Assembly: GCA_003260075.1 (NCBI GenBank)
Contig: QLIY01000344.1
Span: 76,637 to 140,636, forward strand
Direction: 5' to 3'
DNA from: Phallusia mammillata
Taxonomy: Eukaryota; Chordata; Ascidiacea; Phlebobranchia; Ascidiidae
Length of the DNA: 64,000 nucleotides
Positions 59,901-64,000 of this stretch are shown here, piece by piece. The notes beneath the pieces were generated by a model. That model made no database searches and was not told the DNA's origin. It saw only the letters and a program-made list of their open reading frames with translations. How positions within the stretch are numbered: the first letter of the stretch is position 1; the number at the start of each line of letters is the position of its first letter. Made by a program: the position numbers and the translations under genes.

Positions 59901-60844
59901 CCCTATCCAGACTAGAGAATACAAGGTACGCTATTGACTAATACATACACACATAATGCAATTTGCTTAAGTGCTAGAAAGTAAAAGAAACCTAGGTTAA
60001 CCTACTCTGCCACAACAGTTTTGCCAGCAGAAGTGTGAGCAGAAACCAGGACAGATTGGTTATTGTCCAGACACATCAAGGCTTCTTGCTGAAATGGATC
60101 CAGAATAAACTTGTAATCCTTGGCAGCTTTACCTTCCCTTGGACGCAGTTGGGCAACTTCGGTACCAGATAGAAAAGCCACTTCATGTGTACAGCCACTT
60201 ATTAATGCACTCAGTGACTTTGTTTCCACTTTGGGCAAAGATTCCAGGACACTGGAAGCAAAAAGACTTTGCATCACATAAAATGGATATGTTCAATTCT
60301 CAAATTGGTTAACACACAATAATAAAAACATTTTTTATGTAAACAACTAACATACCAATTAACTAACACAGCCTATAACATTAGCCACATCTTCAATGGA
60401 ACACAATTTTGTTTTTGCTTTGCTCTTAACTTCAAATAGGTATGCTGTATTTTATTATGAAATCACCTGGCCAAGTTTTCAGCATCATCTTTTGCATCAG
60501 TTTCTAATGGAGGAAGTTGTTCACTCACCACTAAAAACATTTACATGCAATTACATTTTCTGGATATTTCGATTATTTATGATCAAAATGAAAAAAGTTA
60601 CGTGTTTGTTTGGTGTCTAATTCTTCTTTCTTTGTCTTCTTTTCGTCTGGAGCGGATAGTTCCACATTACCAGATCGTTTGTTTCCTAGCCTGGGAAAAA
60701 AAGTCTTTGAGTCTAAATTCGCCAAACTGAAGATAATTTGCATTGTAAACAACTTATAACATTAACTGACTTTGAACCAGAGTTTCCCTTATCACAAGGA
60801 TCTTCATCAAACACGTTGAACAGGTCTTCACCAAAACCTGCCAT
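50903..60844 (-). CDS. MTREX: exosome RNA helicase MTR4 (SKIV2L2)
   Basis: Twenty exons: 60844-60771, 60690-60602, 60530-60467, 60251-60006, 59649-59475, 59079-58765, 58537-58430, 58249-58117, 57019-56829, 56298-56197, 55996-55871, 55782-55632, 55246-55074, 54698-54375, 53851-53663, 53354-53216, 52588-52458, 52169-52089, 51462-51324, 51060-50903. They sum to 3108 bases, 1035 residues plus stop; human has 1042. Helicase motifs: AHTSAGKT (Walker A), FDEIHYM (DEVH-type box), FLSATIPN (III), [12 protein letters not shown] (VI). The KOW/arch part ([11 protein letters not shown]) and the C-terminal DSHCT region follow, ending in [14 protein letters not shown]4 unwinds RNA for the nuclear exosome in the TRAMP, NEXT and PAXT assemblies. 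A second copy of exons 10 and 11 at 57626-57199 is an assembly duplication and is left out of the model. Confidence 0.97.
51539..51960. mobile_element. hAT-type MITE, complete, with 8-bp target-site duplication
   Basis: The inverted ends are CAGGGTTGCCAT and ATGGCAACCCTG. Both flanks carry GCTATATA (51531-51538 and 51961-51968). The element is 422 bp with no transposase, and lies in the MTREX intron between exons 18 and 19. Diverged relatives occur at about 4.1-4.3 kb and 54.0-54.3 kb. Confidence 0.9.
52845..53061. mobile_element. hAT-type MITE, 217 bp
   Basis: The ends CAGAGGTCGGCAACC and GGTTGCCTACCACTG are inverted repeats, with GCGGACCG blocks inside both ends. The flanking 8-mers (ATGTAGAC and ACGTAACC) match only partly, so it may be an old insertion. 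It lies in the MTREX intron between exons 16 and 17. Confidence 0.7.
53990..54282 (-). mobile_element. truncated copy of the GGGTTGCCATCGAC element family
   Basis: On the minus strand it begins AGGGTTGCCATCGAC, then AACAAGGACAACCGAAAAAT, and later ATTGTTGAAAATAAGAC, in the same order as the complete element at 51539-51960. The opposite terminus was not found. It takes up much of the MTREX intron between exons 14 and 15. Confidence 0.6.
55495..55504. other. ten-C assembly join
   Basis: Ten C (G on the minus strand) between copies of about 68 bp (about 55426-55494 and 55505-55572) in an MTREX intron. Confidence 0.9.
56370..56700. mobile_element. hAT-type MITE with perfect 8-bp target-site duplication
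   Basis: The ends CATGGGTGTCCAAAC and GTTTGGACACTCCTG are inverted repeats. Both flanks carry GTTTAATG (56362-56369 and 56701-56708). 331 bp, with CGCGGGCC blocks inside both ends, in the MTREX intron between exons 9 and 10. A truncated second copy at 57698-57838 belongs to the assembly duplication. Confidence 0.9.
57138..57147. other. ten-C assembly join
   Basis: Ten C at the left boundary of the misplaced copy of MTREX exons 10 and 11. Confidence 0.9.
57199..57626 (-). pseudogene. duplicated MTREX exons 10 and 11 (likely assembly artefact)
   Basis: 57626-57525 and 57324-57199 repeat exons 10 and 11, including their introns and the adjoining hAT element. They sit in the wrong place, between exon 8 and exon 9. 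The copy is bounded by a ten-C run (57138-57147) on one side and an unresolved base at 57839 on the other. The few differences from the real exons are mostly synonymous, as expected for the second allele. Confidence 0.85.
58043..58063. repeat. 9-bp perfect hairpin
   Basis: GTCCCCTTC and GAAGGGGAC with a three-base loop, in the MTREX intron after exon 8. No known RNA structure was recognised. Confidence 0.7.
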
Positions 60845-62973
60845 TTAAAAATAATAGCAAGCAGACAACGTGTTCCGTAGTTCTGAATTGTTCGTTACTC
60901 ACGTTACATGTCACAAAATTTCCCAAAACTGTAACAACTTTTCAATGGAAATAGGTTTGTTATTTCGTGTGAGGTTGATAATAATACAAACTCACTAAAA
61001 TAGAAAAAGCAAACGTGCGCGAAGACGTAATCCAATGAGCAGAATGCGCAAACACGGAAAATACAGCGGCAAGTGCAATATGAAGGAAATTGTTTTGCAT
61101 GATGTTGTCACTTTCATCCTTTATTGCTTTATTCATGTGTGTTTTAACGCAGCAACCTGTACTAGACTTACAGATCGCGAAGTCTACATAAACTACAAGT
61201 TTCCTAACCAACGCAAAATGACACGAAACGCATAGAAAAAAACAAATAAAATTGCCCCAAGGTCTGGTGTTTTCAATGTCCCTATGGGTTTCTGGTTTTT
61301 TCCTCACAATTTCTGGGATTTTTAAATGTTTACTACGCGGTTTAAGATAGTGATCGCAGATTAACGTTTTTGTAGTACGATGGTTCCTATTGACACGTGT
61401 CAATCAAATCCATTATCTTCGAAGGATTTGATTGTGTTTTACGACCCGAACAGAAGCAATCAATTCCAAAGCCGTGAAAAGGCACAGTAGATAACGGTGC
61501 AATATGGGCGGTATATTAAGTGTAGCTGTATCCCTCAATCCACTTGTTTAGTTTCTATCACAATTCCCGCTGGAGCGATAACTGCGCAGTACGCAAAAGT
61601 TGACTCATCAGCGAAATTAAAAACTCTCTACTATTCGAAAATCGGCAGCCTTAAGGCGACAAGAAACCACGTGATCGGTCCCACAAACTCTAATTATTCG
61701 ACAAACATTACTAATAAACATTAACAGCTATTTTGTCACAAGTATACTTTGCGGGTAATCAGTAAACTTTTTAACCTTTATGTTGATTTCAGTGATAAAT
61801 TTCATTGTATCGTACTCACACTGTATCTGTACATAGCGCAGTCTGTAATATTAAAAGTGGACTTGTTCCATAACAAGAAGGCGCATGACTGACCTACTTA
61901 AGGAACAACGACACTGCTTGTTGGTTTGACCTTGAGTAACCTGCGTGCGTTCTCTATTAACCTGGCAGTTTGTCACTTTTCAATTTCGCACGGGCGAGAA
62001 AACTCAGTCTCATAAAAAAGAAACACGACTCAATGGCGCAACAATTCCTCCGTTGAATCGCAGAAGGGAAAGAGATGTTAAAGGAATGTCCGGTAACGTT
62101 GTTGTATCATTTGCCGTACAATTCAAGTATGCATATTGCGCGTGTAGAATCCATTTTGCCGATGACCTGCAACGTTTTGGTTGTGTAATAACCCTGGCCC
62201 AAAACTCTAGTAGGCTATACTTCTGACATGCAATTAAATCATTATGCCATTTTTCGCACTTCATCTTTTCTATGCAGAAAACCGTGTTGATCGTGCTTAA
62301 ACCGGGTTCGTGCGTGATTAAACCGTGCTTTATAGTGCCTAAATCTGCTCCTGGTTTTCATTTTTCCTTGTCGGAGACCATAACTATATTCGTTACCAAG
62401 TAGGCGTGTTCGATACATCCACGCGTTTTCAGAAAATGTAATCACACGTTAATGACACTTAGCCCGCTGTTTTTGAGGCTTACAACAAAATTCTCCTTTA
62501 GTTGGGACTTCTGCTGTCGGACACTTTTTACACTTATAGGGGAGATTCATTCTTCACATTTCATTGTGCACTGGCGTTTGCTGTGAGCTGGCCCGACGAA
62601 GGGAACACATGGCTACGTGCAGTTGTAGAGTAAAAAATCCATTAACAACCCCCAAATATGATTATACCCTTCGGGGGGTACTTGAACGTTAAACATGCTC
62701 TTCAAAACGTAAACAGTTTTTGGTCATTGCAGAAGGAAGAATTTAAAATTTAAATAAAGTCTAAATAAACTTCTATACCTTCCAAATAATCGGATGACCT
62801 ATGAGACTGAGAGCTGCTACTTTATACGCATTCGGCGGTAGAGCCCTTTATTTGATCGTTCATCAACCTCAAAAGCAGATTGTACATGTCCAGCCTTCCC
62901 AGTCAGCCTGGTTTGTAGAGCCATATTTTGTACGAGAAGTGTACAGCAGTTGCAAACGAAAATCAATACATAC
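60845..62973. other. gene-poor region upstream of MTREX
   Basis: The MTREX promoter must lie at its left end. No exon was recognised. The part 61925-62070 is a diverged copy of sequence at 63765-63930. Confidence 0.5.
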
Positions 62974-63315
62974 CTTGAAGATTTTTCAGACTGCTTTCGC
63001 AAATGACGGTCCAGATTTGTTTGTTGGCCAAAGGCCCGACCACCAAAGGTCTGCCCACATATAGGTTTATGGGCGTTCCAAAAACAAACCAACTGAAGGT
63101 AAAATCCATTCTTTCTAAAGGTTAGAGAGAATAAATTTAAATGTAACATATCTTGTTGTGGATGTTTCTGACGTGTCTTTGCAGGTCGAAGGAAACAGAA
63201 AAGCTACGGTCGCAGTATTTGCGTCGGAATGGCTGTTCACCGGTGTGTGTGCGCACGTGACGAGTCATGTTCGCACTGCGTGGAAAATTTTGCCCCAATA
63301 TCGACACGTTAATGC
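62974..63315 (-). pseudogene. decayed MECOM/PRDM16-type C2H2 zinc-finger fragment
   Basis: Minus-strand sequence matches the second zinc-finger cluster of MECOM/PRDM16 (family sequence from memory): [18 protein letters not shown], then KYCDRSF and [11 protein letters not shown], then after a gap FGQQTNLDRHLRK. It is damaged. The Cys that should follow RY is Trp. One base is missing near 63282, between KIF and PRSAN. The first Cys of the next finger is Arg. The last finger lacks its second Cys, and its second His is Gln. The gap between fingers 2 and 3 still looks like an old intron position, and a donor follows the last finger, so an unprocessed duplicate is more likely than a retrocopy. More exons may lie beyond the right edge. 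Sequencing error cannot explain all of these changes. Confidence 0.7.
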
Positions 63316-64000
63316 TGGTAATGAATTGTACACATTGGTTGGCTTTTGTTTACTTTACAACGCAAGACTAGGGGCCCAGTTTCGTAGGACATGCCCCCCA
63401 AAAAGTATTAAAAACACACAAATACAAACAATGCTTTAAATCCGCTCTAAAGGTTTTTTGACTTGGTTGCTTGGTTGCATTTTGAACTCGTGTACTACCA
63501 TATTTTCATCACAAAAAAACAAAAACAAACGAAAACACCATTGTAGGCTATTATTTTTTATTATTTTTTTCGGCTATTTTGTTACAAACGCTTTCGAGGT
63601 AATCAGTTTTTCCAGTTGTCCGGTTTTGATAATCTGCATAATTACAGTGAATAATTACATTTTAAGTCACATTCAACCTGTCTGTGGTGCAGTCTGTTTT
63701 GTTGAAAATGAGGTTCTCCAAAAGAAAAGGCTTACTTCACGGGCAACGTTCCTGTCGACATGGAGTAACCTGCGTGTTCTCTATTAACCTTGCAATGTGC
63801 CACTTTGCAGTTTCGCTTGTTTTCGATTGGATAAAAACACTCGGTCTCATTAAAAAGAAACATGGCTCTATGGCGCAACAGAGAAGGGCGAAGCAAATCC
63901 TCCGTTGAATCACAGAAGGGCAGGGTGCAAGCGTGTCGCTTAACTTGGCCATTTTAATCCGTTGACGATATTTAGGTAGTTGCAATATTTACGTGTTTTT
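63316..64000. other. right flank, no gene seen
   Basis: Nothing was recognised apart from a diverged repeat (63765-63930) that matches 61925-62070. Confidence 0.5.

Overview
The window is nuclear DNA from an animal with short, intron-rich genes. The gene set, the compact introns and the heavy load of small hAT-type elements fit an ascidian tunicate (Ciona-like). That placement is inference from sequence style and gene similarity; no species marker was read. All intron phases quoted were checked by hand. ERCC8, PRPF38A and MTREX each splice into one uninterrupted frame with lengths divisible by three.

Layout. (1) 0.6-11.4 kb, minus strand: two tandem paralogous genes for single-pass membrane proteins with large modular ectodomains (SEA in one, an FC/RRLC-type cysteine domain, a WG/YCC module, an RCRC module, a TSP1 repeat; the complete copy also has a CAP/SCP domain and a Cys-rich tail). 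(2) 11.9-17.0 kb, minus: a 13-exon gene for an unrecognised coiled-coil protein of about 860 residues with a basic, TPR/K-rich tail. (3) 18.2-31.3 kb, plus: ERCC8 (CSA), 11 exons, with a 622-bp GT repeat and an 87-base G run in its introns. (4) 31.3-43.3 kb: mostly gene-poor DNA, then an unassigned exon set (37.1-38.1 kb) and a gene resembling the SARG/PROSER2 family (39.9-43.3 kb). (5) 45.5-50.4 kb, plus: PRPF38A, 8 exons. (6) 50.9-60.8 kb, minus: MTREX/MTR4, 20 exons, tail-to-tail with PRPF38A. (7) 60.8-64 kb: gene-poor DNA with a decayed MECOM/PRDM16-type zinc-finger fragment.

The recognised housekeeping genes act in RNA and DNA maintenance: ERCC8 in transcription-coupled repair, PRPF38A in spliceosome activation, MTREX as the nuclear exosome helicase. 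The two membrane genes look extracellular and lineage-specific.

The assembly carries a systematic artefact. Fifteen runs of exactly ten added G (or C) occur, and most sit between two near-identical copies of the same stretch. They look like artificial contig joins between unmerged alleles. They duplicate coding exons in MTREX, in the SARG-like gene, in the coiled-coil gene and in the 37-38 kb locus, so tandem exons next to such runs should not be read as biology.
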